Below, one piece after another: positions 15,093-25,000 of a stretch of DNA of 64,000 nt. How positions within the stretch are numbered: the stretch's first letter is position 1; every line of letters starts with the position of its first letter. Under the pieces are notes generated by a model that was given only the letters and a program-made list of their open reading frames with translations, was not told where the DNA came from and made no database searches. The stretch is from assembly GCF_000725545.1 (NCBI RefSeq), contig NZ_JNZP01000002.1, forward strand, positions 186,001-250,000. Reading direction: 5' to 3'. This stretch comes from Streptomyces exfoliatus (GTDB taxonomy: Bacteria > Actinomycetota > Actinomycetes > Streptomycetales > Streptomycetaceae). The position numbers were made by a program, and so were the translations under genes.

Positions 15093-18017
15093 ATGCCGCT
15101 GTTCGAGCCGAACCCGCAGGCCCTTCGTCCCGGTACGAAGCGGAGTCCGGCCCCGGACCGCGTCCCGTCGCTCCACGCCAAGGGCACGCCACGACTGCTG
15201 CGCGAGGAGCTGACCGAGCTGCTCGGCGCGGAGAAGGTCCTGTGGAAGATCTCCGACCTGGTGCGGTACGCCTCGGACGCCAGCCCGTACCGCTTCGTCC
15301 CGCAGGTCGTCGTGGTCGCCGAGGACATCGACGACATCTCCACGATCCTGTCGTACGCCCACGGCAAGGGCCGCGAGGTGGTCTTCCGGGCCGCCGGGAC
15401 CAGCCTCAACGGCCAGGCCCAGGGCGAGGACATCCTGGTCGACGTGCGCCGCCACTGGGCGGGCGTGGAGGTCCTCGACGGCGGCGCCCGCGCCAGGATC
15501 CGCCCCGGCACCACCGTCGTACGGGCCAATGCCGCGCTCGCCCCGCACGGGCGGGTCCTCGGGCCCGACCCGGCCAGTGCCATCGCCTGCACGATCGGCG
15601 GGGTCGTCGCCAACAACGCCTCGGGCATGACGGCCGGGACGACCCGGAACTCGTACCGGACCGTCTCGTCGCTCACCTTCGTGCTGCCGAGCGGGACCGT
15701 GGTCGACACGGCCGACCCGGACGCCGACGCGGAGCTGGCGCGCGCCGAGCCGCGGCTCTGCGCGGAACTGCTCGCGCTCAAGGCCGAGATCGAGGCGGAC
15801 CCCGAGCTGACGGCCCGGATCAGGGCCAAGTACGCCATCAAGAACACCAACGGCTACCGGCTCGACGCCTTCCTCGACGGCGACACCCCGGTGCGGATCC
15901 TGCGGGGCCTCATGGTCGGTTCCGAGGGCACGTTCGGCTTCATCTCCGAGGTCGTCTTCGACACGCTTCCGCTGGACCGCGCGGTGTCGACGGCGCTGCT
16001 CTTCTTCCCCTCGCTGCCGGCGGCGGCCGCCGCCGTGCCCCGGTTCACCGAGGCCGGGGCCCTGGCCGTCGAGCTGATGGACGGCAACACGCTGCGGGCC
16101 TCGGTGAGCGTGGCGGGCGTCCCCGCCGACTGGGCGGAACTGCCCAGGGAGACGGCGGCGCTCCTCGTGGAGTTCCGGGCGCCGGACGCGGCGGCCCTCG
16201 ACGCGTACGAGCGGGCGGCGGGCGAGGTGCTCGCCGGGCTCGACCTGGTGGCCCCTGTGGCCTCCGTGGCGAACGCGTTCACCCGCGACCCGGGGCGGAT
16301 CTCCGGCTACTGGAAGGCCCGCAAGGCCTTCGTGACGGCCGTCGGCGGCTCACGCCCCTCCGGCACGACCCTGATCACCGAGGACTTCGCGGTGCCGCCG
16401 TCCCGGCTCGCGGAGGCCTGCGCGGCGCTCCTCGACCTCCAGGCCCGGCACGGTTTCGACGCGGCCGTCGCGGGTCACGCGGCCCACGGCAACCTCCACT
16501 TCCTGCTCGCCTTCGACGCGGCCGACCCCTCCGACGTCGAGCGGTACGCGGGCTTCATGGCCGAGTTCTGCAAGCTGACCGTGGAGCGCTTCGACGGATC
16601 CCTGAAGGCGGAGCACGCCACCGGCCGCAACATCGCGCCCTTCCTCGAACTGGAGTGGGGCACGAAGGCGACGGACCTGATGTGGCGGATCAAGGAGGCC
16701 GTCGACCCCGACGGGGTCCTGGCCCCGAGGATCGTCCTGGACCGCGACCCGCACGCCCATCTGCGCGGCCTCAAGACGATCCCGTCCGTGGAGCGGATCG
16801 CCGATCCGTGCATCGAGTGCGGCTTCTGCGAACCGACCTGCCCCAGTCACGACCTGACGACCACTCCGCGCCAGCGGATCGTGCTGCGCCGCGAGATGAT
16901 GCGCCAGGCCGACGGGTCCCCGGTCGAGACCCGACTCCTGGAGTCGTACGGCTACGACGCCGTCGACACGTGCGCGGGGGACTCCACCTGCAAGCTGGCC
17001 TGCCCGGTCGGCATCGACACGGGCGCCCTGATGAAGGAGTTCCGGCACGAGCGGCACTCGCCGCGCGAGGAGCGGATCGCCGCCCTGGCCGCGAAGGACT
17101 TCCGCGCGGTGGAGGCCTCCGCGCGGCTCGCCGTCGCCGCGGCGGACCGGATCGGCGACCGGGTCCTCGCGTCGGTGACGGGCCTGGCGCGCCGGGCGGT
17201 CAGCACCGACCTCGTGCCGGAGTGGCTGCCGGAGCTCCCGGGCGCGGCGGCGCGGCGGCTGCCCCGCACCCACCGTCCCGCGGCGGTCGCCGTCTACTAC
17301 CCGGCCTGTGTGAACCGGATCTTCGGCGACCCGGACGGGGACCGGGGGCCCTCGCTGCCGGAGGCGGTGGTCGCGGTGTCCGCGCGGGCGGGGAGGCCGG
17401 TGTGGATCCCGGACGACGTGGCGGGTACGTGCTGCGCGACGATCTGGCACTCCAAGGGGTACGAGCGGGGCAACGAGGTGATGGCGAACCGGATCGTCGA
17501 GGCGGCCTGGGGGTGGACGGCGGGCGGGACGCTGCCGCTGGTGGTGGACGCCTCGTCGTGCACGCTCGGCATCGCGCGGGAGGTGGTGCCGTACCTGACG
17601 GAGGACAACCGGGCGCTGCACGCGGAGCTGACCGTGCTCGACTCCCTGGTGTGGGCGGCGGACGAGTTGCTCCCCCGGCTCGACGTGCGCCGCCGGGTGG
17701 GCTCGGCCGTGGTGCATCCGACGTGTTCGATGCGACACCTGGGCGACGAGGAGAAACTGACGGAACTCGCCCGGGCCTGTGCGGAGGAGGTCGTCGTCCC
17801 CGCCGACGCGGGCTGCTGCGCCTTCGCGGGCGACCGGGGCATGCTGCATCCGGAGCTGACGGCCGCGGCGACCGCCCGTGAGGCGGCCGAGGTGACGGCG
17901 CGGCCCTTCGACGCGCACCTCTCGGCGAACCGGATGTGCGAGATCGGCATGGACCGGGCGACGGGCCGCGGATACGGCTCGGTGCTCCTGGCCCTGGAGC
18001 GCGCGACACGCCCCTGA
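15093..18017 (+). CDS. FAD-binding and Fe-S oxidoreductase, D-lactate dehydrogenase (GlcD/GlcF-fusion) type
   Basis: 974 residues, a fusion of a GlcD-like FAD-linked oxidase and a GlcF-like Fe-S/CCG protein. The N-terminal half has a PCMH-type FAD-binding domain (AAGTSLNGQAQGEDILVDVR near 105-124; NNASGM near 174). Two ferredoxin-type clusters follow: CIECGFCEPTCPSH near 572 and CAGDSTCKLACPVG near 626. The C-terminal part has CCG-like segments (GTCCATIW near 778, GCCAFAG near 908). Such proteins oxidise D-lactate or a related 2-hydroxy acid and pass electrons to the membrane quinone pool. GGGGAG lies before ATG 15093. It follows marR by 39 bp and may share its transcript; a hairpin at 18045 ends it. 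Confidence 0.88.
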   Translation: MPLFEPNPQALRPGTKRSPAPDRVPSLHAKGTPRLLREELTELLGAEKVLWKISDLVRYASDASPYRFVPQVVVVAEDIDDISTILSYAHGKGREVVFRAAGTSLNGQAQGEDILVDVRRHWAGVEVLDGGARARIRPGTTVVRANAALAPHGRVLGPDPASAIACTIGGVVANNASGMTAGTTRNSYRTVSSLTFVLPSGTVVDTADPDADAELARAEPRLCAELLALKAEIEADPELTARIRAKYAIKNTNGYRLDAFLDGDTPVRILRGLMVGSEGTFGFISEVVFDTLPLDRAVSTALLFFPSLPAAAAAVPRFTEAGALAVELMDGNTLRASVSVAGVPADWAELPRETAALLVEFRAPDAAALDAYERAAGEVLAGLDLVAPVASVANAFTRDPGRISGYWKARKAFVTAVGGSRPSGTTLITEDFAVPPSRLAEACAALLDLQARHGFDAAVAGHAAHGNLHFLLAFDAADPSDVERYAGFMAEFCKLTVERFDGSLKAEHATGRNIAPFLELEWGTKATDLMWRIKEAVDPDGVLAPRIVLDRDPHAHLRGLKTIPSVERIADPCIECGFCEPTCPSHDLTTTPRQRIVLRREMMRQADGSPVETRLLESYGYDAVDTCAGDSTCKLACPVGIDTGALMKEFRHERHSPREERIAALAAKDFRAVEASARLAVAAADRIGDRVLASVTGLARRAVSTDLVPEWLPELPGAAARRLPRTHRPAAVAVYYPACVNRIFGDPDGDRGPSLPEAVVAVSARAGRPVWIPDDVAGTCCATIWHSKGYERGNEVMANRIVEAAWGWTAGGTLPLVVDASSCTLGIAREVVPYLTEDNRALHAELTVLDSLVWAADELLPRLDVRRRVGSAVVHPTCSMRHLGDEEKLTELARACAEEVVVPADAGCCAFAGDRGMLHPELTAAATAREAAEVTARPFDAHLSANRMCEIGMDRATGRGYGSVLLALERATRP

Positions 18018-18044
18018 CCGCCCGTCAGTGCCACGCGTCCGGAC

Positions 18045-18072
18045 GGCCCTTCACCCCGAGCGGTGAGGGGCC
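18045..18072 (+). terminator. Terminator after the D-lactate dehydrogenase-type gene
   Basis: 11-bp stem (18045-18055 with 18062-18072; one G-U pair) and a 6-nt loop, followed by CTTCGT. It lies 28 bp past the stop. Confidence 0.6.
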
Positions 18073-18182
18073 CTTCGTATGTTCGGGTGACGGCGGGTGT
18101 TCCGTGCCGCTCGGCGCGAGAGCCGGAACAGTAATGTCCGATCATCCGTCGGGACGGCCGTGCACGCGGCCCGGGAGGTTCC

Positions 18183-19565
18183 ATGAACGAGCAGACGCCG
18201 CACGCCCCGAGCCGCCGCCAGGTCCTCGGAACCGCCGCCGCCGGGGCGGTCCTGGGAGTCGGCGCCGTCGGCGTCCCGCCCGCGCAGGCCGCCGGGCCCG
18301 GGACCGCACCGCGCCGGCAAGGGTCGACCATGGCCGGGGTCCCCTTCGAGCGCCGCTCCACGGTCCGGGTCGGCGTCGTCGGCTTCGGCAACCGGGGCAG
18401 CGGCATGATCGCCCACTTCCTCGCGCACCCCTGGGTCCGGGTGACCGCCGTCTGCGACCCGGTACGCGCCAAGGCCGAGCGGGCGGCCGCGAAGGTCGTC
18501 GCCGCCGGCCGGCCCGCCCCCGCCGTGTACGCGAACGGCGAGGACGACTACGCGAACCTCTGCGCCCGTTCGGACGTCGACCTCGTGTACGTGGCCACCC
18601 CCTGGGACAGCCACTTCGCCATCGCCCGCGCGGCGCTCCTGAACGGCAAGCACGTCGGTGTGGAGTGTCCGGTCGCGATGCGGCTCGACGAGCTGTGGGA
18701 ACTCGTCGACCTGTCGGAGCGGACCCGCCGGCACTGCATGCAGCTGGAGAACTGCTGTTACGGCCGGAACGAGATGCGGGTGCTGCGGATGGCGCACGCC
18801 GGCAAGTTCGGCCGTCTCCTGCACGGCGCGGGGGCGTACAACCACGACCTGCGCGGCCTGATGTTCTCCCCCACGTACTACGAGGGCCCCTGGCGCCGGC
18901 TCTGGCACACCCGGCTGAAGGGCGACCTCTACCCGAACCACGGCATCGGCCCGGTCGCGAACTACCTGGACGTCAACCGGGGCGACCGGGTGGTGAGCAT
19001 CAGCAGCTTCGGCACTCCGGCGCTCGGTCTCGCCGAGTACCGCGAGGAGAACGTGCCGGCCGGCGACCCGAGCTGGAAGGAGTCGTACGTCGCGAGCGAC
19101 CGGACCGTCAGTCTGCTCCAGACGGCCCTGGGCCGGGTGATCCGCCTGGAGCACGACGTCTCGACCCCGCACCCGTACAGCCGGATCAACAGCCTGGGCG
19201 GTACGCGGGGGGTCTTCGAGGACTATCCGGCCCGGATCTACCTGGAGCCGGACCACAAGGACGACGAGTGGGGCGACTTCTCGGCGTACGCGGCCGAGTT
19301 CGACCACTGGCTCTGGAAGGAGCACGCCAACCCGCCGGGCGGCCACGGCGGCATGGACTACCTGATGGTCTACCGCCTGATGCAGTGCATGCGCCTCGGC
19401 CTGCCGCCGGACTTCGACGTGTACGACGCCGCCACGTGGACGGCGCCGCTGCCACTGAGCCACGCCTCGATCAAGGCCGGGGGCGTGCCGCAGGAGGTCC
19501 CCGACTTCACCCGCGGCGAGTGGCGGCGGGCCCGCCCGGGCGTGGACTCGGTGAAGCCCGCGTGA
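18183..19565 (+). CDS. Tat-exported Gfo/Idh/MocA oxidoreductase, GH109-like glycosidase
   Basis: 460 residues from ATG 18183 (GGGAGG upstream). The N-terminus is a Tat signal (SRRQVLG at 10-16, then an Ala/Gly/Val hydrophobic stretch ending at AQA near 37). The Rossmann motif is [12 protein letters not shown] near 64. CCYGRNEM and the His/Tyr-rich C-terminal half match glycoside hydrolase family 109, whose members use tightly bound NAD+ to cleave alpha-N-acetylgalactosaminides by an oxidation-elimination mechanism. Export already folded with its cofactor explains the Tat signal. The convergent neighbour is a PNGase A-like protein, so the pair may act on glycoproteins outside the cell. Another sugar oxidoreductase role is possible. 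Confidence 0.83.
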   Translation: MNEQTPHAPSRRQVLGTAAAGAVLGVGAVGVPPAQAAGPGTAPRRQGSTMAGVPFERRSTVRVGVVGFGNRGSGMIAHFLAHPWVRVTAVCDPVRAKAERAAAKVVAAGRPAPAVYANGEDDYANLCARSDVDLVYVATPWDSHFAIARAALLNGKHVGVECPVAMRLDELWELVDLSERTRRHCMQLENCCYGRNEMRVLRMAHAGKFGRLLHGAGAYNHDLRGLMFSPTYYEGPWRRLWHTRLKGDLYPNHGIGPVANYLDVNRGDRVVSISSFGTPALGLAEYREENVPAGDPSWKESYVASDRTVSLLQTALGRVIRLEHDVSTPHPYSRINSLGGTRGVFEDYPARIYLEPDHKDDEWGDFSAYAAEFDHWLWKEHANPPGGHGGMDYLMVYRLMQCMRLGLPPDFDVYDAATWTAPLPLSHASIKAGGVPQEVPDFTRGEWRRARPGVDSVKPA

Positions 19566-19569
19566 GGGC

Positions 19570-19596
19570 GCGGTGCCCGGCGGGGCCGGGCACCGC
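19570..19596. terminator. Bidirectional terminator between GH109-like and PNGase A-like genes
   Basis: Perfect 12-bp stem (19570-19581 with 19585-19596, arm GCGGTGCCCGGC) with a 3-nt loop, filling the 36-bp gap between the two convergent genes. Confidence 0.7.
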
Positions 19597-19601
19597 CGAG
19601 C

Positions 19602-21209
19602 TCAGCAGCGCCGCAGGTCCTCGGTGAGCGTGCCCTGGACGGTGGTCAGGCCGCGGTCGTAGCAGCCTGCGGAGCCGTACAGCCGGTAGCGCTCGTGCGT
19701 GGTGCCGACCGCGTGCCGCTGGTCGCGCGGGACGCCGGTGGTGTACGTGGCGTCCCCGGTGTACGTGTCGTCGAGCCGCGACCAGGACAGGCGCCGCCCG
19801 TCGCGGACCACGCTCGTGTCGGCGCGGTCCCCGAGGGTGAGGACCGTGCGCAGCCGGTCGCCCGCGCCGACGGTCGTCTCCCCGTCCATGGTGTACGTCC
19901 GGTCGGTGCGGGTGGCGGTCCCGCCGGTGGTGACGGTCTCCCGGTCGGTCCAGCGCGCGGTGAGCGCGTCCGGGTTCTCCCCCTCGCCCCATCGGTGGGT
20001 GGAGGTGTGGGCGACGCTCCGGGTGACGGTGGTGTCGACGCGGCCGTGCGAGGTGTTCAGGTGGCCGGCGACGGTGAGCCGGTGGCCGGCCTCCGTGTCC
20101 AGGCGGTGGGGGGAAGCGGCGCTGTAGACCGAGGAGTTGCGCGGGGCGGTCTCCTCGTGGCGGTCGAGGCCGCCGGTGACGACCCGGCTGCCCTCGTCCT
20201 GCCAGAGCAGCACGTTGGTGGGGACGGACCAGCCCGCCTGCCCGGCCGGTACCCCGGCGACCGTGACGTCGACGCGGTGGGCGCGGCCGTCGTTGAGGAG
20301 GGCGGCGAAGGGCGTCAGGTCGTAGACGACCGGCTGGACGTCGAAGGCGCGCGGTGCGGGCGTGACGTACCAGAGGAAGGGGTTGGACCAGCCGCCGGTC
20401 CAGACCGTGGGGAAGGGGGCGGCGATGCCCGCGAGGCGTCCGTCGACGGAGACGCGCACCTCCCGGTGCGGGCCTTCGGGCGCCCGGCAGGAGTAGGGGG
20501 CGGCGTCGGGGACGGAGAGGTACCAGTACTCCTCGCAGCCGCCGCCGGAGCCGGTGGCGTACACCTCGGCGAGGACGCGTTCGGTGTTGCGCGGGGTGGT
20601 GAGGGTGGCTCCGTTGAGCGGGAGGACCCGGTCGGGCGTTCCGGCGGCCGGCTTCACACGGCCCTCGGCGGTGTGGAAGGTGAGGGTGACGCGGACGTCG
20701 AGGACGCCGGTGTACGTCTCGTTCACGACATTGCCGATGAGCATCTCGACGGGCCCCGGGCGGCTGAGGACGTCCCGGTAGCGGGTGACGTCCTTCTCGA
20801 CGGACCAGGTGATGCCGTCGGGCGAGGGCTGGGGCGTGGAGGTGCGGAAGATCTCCACGCCGCCGAGGGTGAGGTGGCCGAGGCGGTCGTACTGGCGGCC
20901 CTTCACGTTGCCATCGAGGCGCAGGACGACCTTGTTCCAGCGGGTGCCGCACTCTTTCGGCGGAACGTAACTCCCCTGGTAGGGGGTGAAGTCCCGGAAC
21001 TGGGCGGCGGCGAGGGTCACCTCGCAGCTGCGGGTGCCGGGGGTGTCGACGGGCGGGGCGGCGGTGACCGGGTCGTGCCAGTCGCTGGTGAACTCGGCGG
21101 GGGGCGTCGGGCCGTTCGGGCCGTCGGCGGCGGCCGGCTGGGCGGTGAGGAGGGCTCCGGCGGCGAGCACCAGACCGCTGAGCATGCTCATGATCTTGAG
21201 TGATCTCAT
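19602..21209 (-). CDS. Secreted peptide-N4-(N-acetyl-beta-glucosaminyl)asparagine amidase A-like protein (PNGase A)
   Basis: 535 residues from ATG 21209. A Sec signal peptide covers about 1-28 (ends AQPAAA). The PNGase A hallmark lies in the N-terminal third: WNKVVLRLDGNVKGRQYDRL, GGVEIFRTSTPQPSPDGITW, KDVTRYRDVL and then NVVNETYTGVLDVRVTL. PNGase A enzymes, known from plants and fungi with relatives in soil bacteria, remove whole N-glycans by cutting the Asn-GlcNAc amide bond. The mature protein is Thr/Asp/Arg-rich, as expected for a secreted protein. Longer open frames upstream lack a signal peptide in position, which fixes this start; no clear Shine-Dalgarno sequence is seen. Activity is inferred from family only. 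Confidence 0.82.
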   Translation of the reverse strand: MRSLKIMSMLSGLVLAAGALLTAQPAAADGPNGPTPPAEFTSDWHDPVTAAPPVDTPGTRSCEVTLAAAQFRDFTPYQGSYVPPKECGTRWNKVVLRLDGNVKGRQYDRLGHLTLGGVEIFRTSTPQPSPDGITWSVEKDVTRYRDVLSRPGPVEMLIGNVVNETYTGVLDVRVTLTFHTAEGRVKPAAGTPDRVLPLNGATLTTPRNTERVLAEVYATGSGGGCEEYWYLSVPDAAPYSCRAPEGPHREVRVSVDGRLAGIAAPFPTVWTGGWSNPFLWYVTPAPRAFDVQPVVYDLTPFAALLNDGRAHRVDVTVAGVPAGQAGWSVPTNVLLWQDEGSRVVTGGLDRHEETAPRNSSVYSAASPHRLDTEAGHRLTVAGHLNTSHGRVDTTVTRSVAHTSTHRWGEGENPDALTARWTDRETVTTGGTATRTDRTYTMDGETTVGAGDRLRTVLTLGDRADTSVVRDGRRLSWSRLDDTYTGDATYTTGVPRDQRHAVGTTHERYRLYGSAGCYDRGLTTVQGTLTEDLRRC

Positions 21210-21411
21210 GAGGCGGAAGTGAAGCGTGGTCAGCGCCGTGCGTCCAGAAGACGATGAGCGGACATGGCGCGATCTGTTCCGTCTTGGGGAAAATCGATTG
21301 CCCCCCGGCGGGGAAAAAGCGAACCTTGCACGGTTTCCCGCAGCCGGGCACGACCGATCGAACACGTCCGGCATTCTTCCCCCCAGACAGACCCGGAGAC
21401 CCTGGGACGCC

Positions 21412-23220
21412 ATGCAGATTCGAGATCTTCCCCACGCCGACCCAGGGGTACCCGATGTCCGCTCGGGCACCCGGTTCCTCGTCTGGCTCGGCCGTCAACA
21501 GCTCGGCGGTCAGGTGAGGTCCACGCTCTGGGGACTCCTGCACCACCTCGGCATCGCCGGTCTCCCGTTCGGTGTCGGCCTCGCCGTGCAGTCCGTCGTG
21601 GACCGCGACGGCGGGCGGCTCGCTCTCGCCGGTGCGCTGCTCGCGCTCTGCGGGGCCGCCATCGCGGTCGGCGACGTGATGCTGCACCGCACCGCCGTCA
21701 CCAACTGGATCACGGCCAGTGCCCGGGTCCAGCAGCTCCTCTCCCGCAAGACCGCCGAACTGGGCTCCGTCCTGACCCGGCGGGTCGCCGCGGGCGAGGT
21801 CGTCGCCGTCTCCACCGGCGACGTCGAGAAGATCGGCTGGTTCGTCGAGGCCCTCTCCCGGTTCCTCGCGGGCGCCGTCGTGCTGGTCGTCATCTGCGCC
21901 GGCCTCCTCTTCTACGAGCCCTCCCTGGGCGTCGTGGTGGCCGTCGGCATCCCCGTCCTCGCCCTGTCCGTGCTGCCGCTCCTCCCCCGCGCGACGCGCC
22001 GGGCGGACATCCAGCGCGAGAAGGCGGGCAAGGCCACCGAGCTGGCCTCCGACACCGTCGCCGGGCTCCGCGTGCTGCGCGGCATCGGCGGCGAGGACCT
22101 GTTCCTCGGCCGCTACCGGGCCGCCTCCCAGGAGGTCCGCGAGGCCGCCGTGCGCAGCGCGCGGATGTGGGCGCTGATCTCGGCGACCCAGGTCGTGCTG
22201 CCCGGCATCCTGCTCATCGTCGTGGTGGCGTACGGGACGCGGCTCGCGTCCGAGGGGCGGATCACGGTCGGCGCACTCGTCACCGTGTACAGCGCCGTCG
22301 CCCTCACGTACCACCCGCTGCGCAACTTCGAGGAGATCGCCATGGCCTTCTCCTTCTCCCGGCCGTCCGCGAAACGGGCCGCCCGGGTCCTCGCCCTGGC
22401 CCGTACGACCACCACGACCGCCGCGCGGGACGAGGACCGCAAGGCGACCGGTGACCTGTACGACCCGCTCACGGGGCTGCGCGCCCCGGCGGGCCTCCTC
22501 ACCGCCGTCGTCTGCGGCGACCCGGACGTGGCCGGACGGCTCGCGGACCGGCTCGGCGGACACCCGGCCGAACCCGACGAACGGCACACCTCGGTCCTGC
22601 TCGGCGGGGTCCCGCTCGACGAACTGCCGCTCGCCACCGCCCGTACGGTCGTCCTCGTCCAGGACAAGGACCCGGTGCTGCTGTCGGGCACCCTCAGAGA
22701 ACTCCTCGACGTGCCCTCGTCGGGAGCGGTCCTGCCCGAGGACGCCCTCGCCGCCGCCCAGTGCGGCGACGTCCTCGACGCCCTCGCGCAGGCCTCCGTG
22801 GACACCGAAGGGGACCCGATGCGCACCCGGATCACCGAGCGGGGCCGGTCGCTCTCCGGCGGCCAGCGGCAGCGGCTGGCGCTCGCCCGGTCCCTGGTGA
22901 CCGACCCGGAGGTGCTCGTCCTGGACGAGCCGACCTCGGCGGTCGACTCGCACACCGAGTCACGGGTGGCCGACGGGATCGCCCGGCTGCGCGCGGGCGG
23001 GACCACCGTGGTCCTCGCCTCCTCGCCGCTGCTCCTGGACCGCGCCGACCGGGTCGTCCTGGTCGACGACGGCCAGGCGGTCGCCGTCGGCACCCACCGC
23101 GAGCTGCTCGCGCGGGAGCCCCGCTACCGCGCGGTCGTCACCCGCGAGACCGAAGAGGAGATCGCCGAGGCGGTCCACCGCCCCGACGGCATCGAAGCAC
23201 TGGAAGGGGAAACGGCATGA
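21412..23220 (+). CDS. ABC exporter half-transporter with degenerate ATPase domain (Walker A lost)
   Basis: 602 residues from ATG 21412: an ABC_membrane domain (about 30-320) and an ATPase domain. The ATPase half keeps a canonical signature (LSGGQRQR) and Walker B (VLVLDEPTSAVD), but the Walker A region reads VVCGDPDVAGRLADRLGG with no GKS/T, and the switch His is gone (VVLASSPLLLDRADRV). It therefore cannot bind ATP normally and must pair with the next gene product. Its stop overlaps the next start (ATGA). The 202-bp gap upstream is shared with the divergent PNGase A-like gene. Substrate unknown. Confidence 0.87.
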   Translation: MQIRDLPHADPGVPDVRSGTRFLVWLGRQQLGGQVRSTLWGLLHHLGIAGLPFGVGLAVQSVVDRDGGRLALAGALLALCGAAIAVGDVMLHRTAVTNWITASARVQQLLSRKTAELGSVLTRRVAAGEVVAVSTGDVEKIGWFVEALSRFLAGAVVLVVICAGLLFYEPSLGVVVAVGIPVLALSVLPLLPRATRRADIQREKAGKATELASDTVAGLRVLRGIGGEDLFLGRYRAASQEVREAAVRSARMWALISATQVVLPGILLIVVVAYGTRLASEGRITVGALVTVYSAVALTYHPLRNFEEIAMAFSFSRPSAKRAARVLALARTTTTTAARDEDRKATGDLYDPLTGLRAPAGLLTAVVCGDPDVAGRLADRLGGHPAEPDERHTSVLLGGVPLDELPLATARTVVLVQDKDPVLLSGTLRELLDVPSSGAVLPEDALAAAQCGDVLDALAQASVDTEGDPMRTRITERGRSLSGGQRQRLALARSLVTDPEVLVLDEPTSAVDSHTESRVADGIARLRAGGTTVVLASSPLLLDRADRVVLVDDGQAVAVGTHRELLAREPRYRAVVTRETEEEIAEAVHRPDGIEALEGETA

Positions 23221-24998
23221 TCGGCCTGGCGCCACCGGAGTACGACCCGGCGGCCCCGACGACGGCGACGACGCTGCCCGTCGCCGCGACCGCGACCGTC
23301 CGCACCTACGTCCGCGAGCTGCTGCGCCGTCACCGCCGGGCCTTCGCGCTCCTCATCGGGGTGAACGCGGTCGCCGTGATCGCCTCGATGGCCGGCCCGT
23401 ACCTGCTCGGTTCGGTGGTGGACGCGCTCGCCTCGGGAGCCCGCGAACTGCATCTGGAGCGCACGGTCGCGCTGTTCGCGGTCGCGCTGCTCGTCCAGAC
23501 GTTCTTCGTACGGCTCGTCCGGCTGCGCGGGGCGATGCTCGGCGAGGAGATGCTGGCCGACCTCCGGGAGGACTTCCTCGTCCGCGCGGTCGGCCTGCCG
23601 CCCGGCGTGCTCGAACGGGCCGGCACCGGCGACCTGCTGTCCCGGATCACCACCGACGTCGACCGGCTCTCCAACGCGATGCGCGAGGCCGTCCCCCAGC
23701 TGGCCATCGGCGTCGTGTGGGCGGGGCTGCTGCTCGGCGGCCTCGCGGTGACCTCGCCGCCGCTCGCGCTGGCCGCGCTGCTCGCGGCGCCGCTGCTCGT
23801 CGTGGGCGGCCGCTGGTACTTCAAGCGGGCGCCCTCGGCGTACCGCTCGGAGTCCGCGGGGTACGCGGCGGTGGCCGCCGCCCTCGCCGAGACGGTCGAC
23901 GCGGGCCGCACGGTCGAGGCGCACCGCCTCGGCGACCGCCGGATCGCCCTGTCGAACCGGCGCATCACCGAGTGGGTCGCGTGGGAGCGGTACACCCTCT
24001 TCCTGCGTTCGGTGCTCTTCCCCGTCGTCAACGTCACCCACATGACGGTGCTCTGTTCCGTGCTCCTGCTCGGCGGGGTGTTCGTGCTGCAGGGCTGGAT
24101 CGACGTGGGCCAGCTGACGACGGGCGCCCTGCTCGCGCAGATGCTGGTGGACCCGATCGGGCTGGTGCTCCGCTGGTACGACGAACTCCAGGTCGCGCAG
24201 GTGTCCCTGGCGCGGCTCGTCGGCGTCCGGGACATCGAGCCGGACGCGGGCGACAAGGAGGTACGGCCGGAGGGCCGGGCCGTCCGGGCCGACGAGGTCC
24301 GCTTCGGCTACCGCGAGGGCGTCGACGTGCTGCACGAGGTGTCCCTGACGGTGGCCCCCGGCACCCGGATCGCGCTGGTGGGCCCGTCGGGCGCGGGCAA
24401 GTCCACCCTCGGCCGGCTGCTCGCGGGGATCTACGCCCCGCGGACCGGCTCGGTCACGCTCGGCGCCGCCGAGCTGGCCCGGATGCCGGCCGAGCGGGTC
24501 AGGGAGCACGTGGCCCTGGTCAACCAGGAGCACCACGTCTTCGTGGGCACGCTCCGGGACAATCTGCTGCTGGCCAGGACGGGGGCGTCGGACACCGAGC
24601 TGTGGGCCGCGCTCACGGCGGTGGACGCGGAGGTCTGGGCGCGCGGTCTCGACGAGGGCCTGGACACCGAGGTCGGCTCGGGAGGCAGGTCCCTGTCCCC
24701 CGCGCAGGCGCAGCAGATCGCCCTCGCCCGCCTCGTCCTCGCGGACCCGCACACGCTGGTCCTCGACGAGGCGACCTCGCTGCTCGACCCGCGGGCGGCC
24801 CGGCACCTGGAGCGCTCCCTCGGCCGCGTCCTGGACGGCCGCACGGTCGTGGCCATCGCGCACCGGCTGCACACCGCGCACGACGCCGATCTGATCGCGG
24901 TGGTCGAGTCGGGCCGGATCAGCGAACTCGGCAGCCACACGGAACTGGTCGCGGCGAATGGGGCGTACGCGGCGCTGTGGCGGTCCTGGCACGGCTGA
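23217..24998 (+). CDS. ABC exporter half-transporter, catalytic partner with altered signature motif
   Basis: 593 residues from ATG 23217 (GAAGGGGA upstream; ATGA overlap with the previous gene). It has six membrane segments (about 40-340), then an ATPase domain with intact Walker A (GPSGAGKST), Walker B (TLVLDEATSLLD) and switch His (AIAHRLHTAHDADL). The signature motif, however, is LSPAQAQQ instead of LSGGQ. With the preceding subunit, one composite ATP site is fully canonical (Walker A, B and His from here, LSGGQ from the partner) and the other doubly degenerate. This is the design of asymmetric heterodimeric exporters such as TM287/288. Drug, lipid or peptide export is possible; no neighbour fixes the substrate. 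Confidence 0.88.
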   Translation: MIGLAPPEYDPAAPTTATTLPVAATATVRTYVRELLRRHRRAFALLIGVNAVAVIASMAGPYLLGSVVDALASGARELHLERTVALFAVALLVQTFFVRLVRLRGAMLGEEMLADLREDFLVRAVGLPPGVLERAGTGDLLSRITTDVDRLSNAMREAVPQLAIGVVWAGLLLGGLAVTSPPLALAALLAAPLLVVGGRWYFKRAPSAYRSESAGYAAVAAALAETVDAGRTVEAHRLGDRRIALSNRRITEWVAWERYTLFLRSVLFPVVNVTHMTVLCSVLLLGGVFVLQGWIDVGQLTTGALLAQMLVDPIGLVLRWYDELQVAQVSLARLVGVRDIEPDAGDKEVRPEGRAVRADEVRFGYREGVDVLHEVSLTVAPGTRIALVGPSGAGKSTLGRLLAGIYAPRTGSVTLGAAELARMPAERVREHVALVNQEHHVFVGTLRDNLLLARTGASDTELWAALTAVDAEVWARGLDEGLDTEVGSGGRSLSPAQAQQIALARLVLADPHTLVLDEATSLLDPRAARHLERSLGRVLDGRTVVAIAHRLHTAHDADLIAVVESGRISELGSHTELVAANGAYAALWRSWHG

Positions 24999-25000
24999 CC

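Noticed and set aside
12641..17881. Uninterrupted 1746-codon plus-strand frame
   Set aside because: It runs antisense to the ABC exporter and out of phase with marR and the D-lactate dehydrogenase-type gene, has low-complexity Arg/Gly/Pro composition and no domain; an artefact of high GC.
19507..22953. 1148-codon minus-strand frame
   Set aside because: Antisense or out of phase with the PNGase A-like, GH109-like and ABC genes, all of which have clear domains; composition is Arg/Pro/His-rich shadow.
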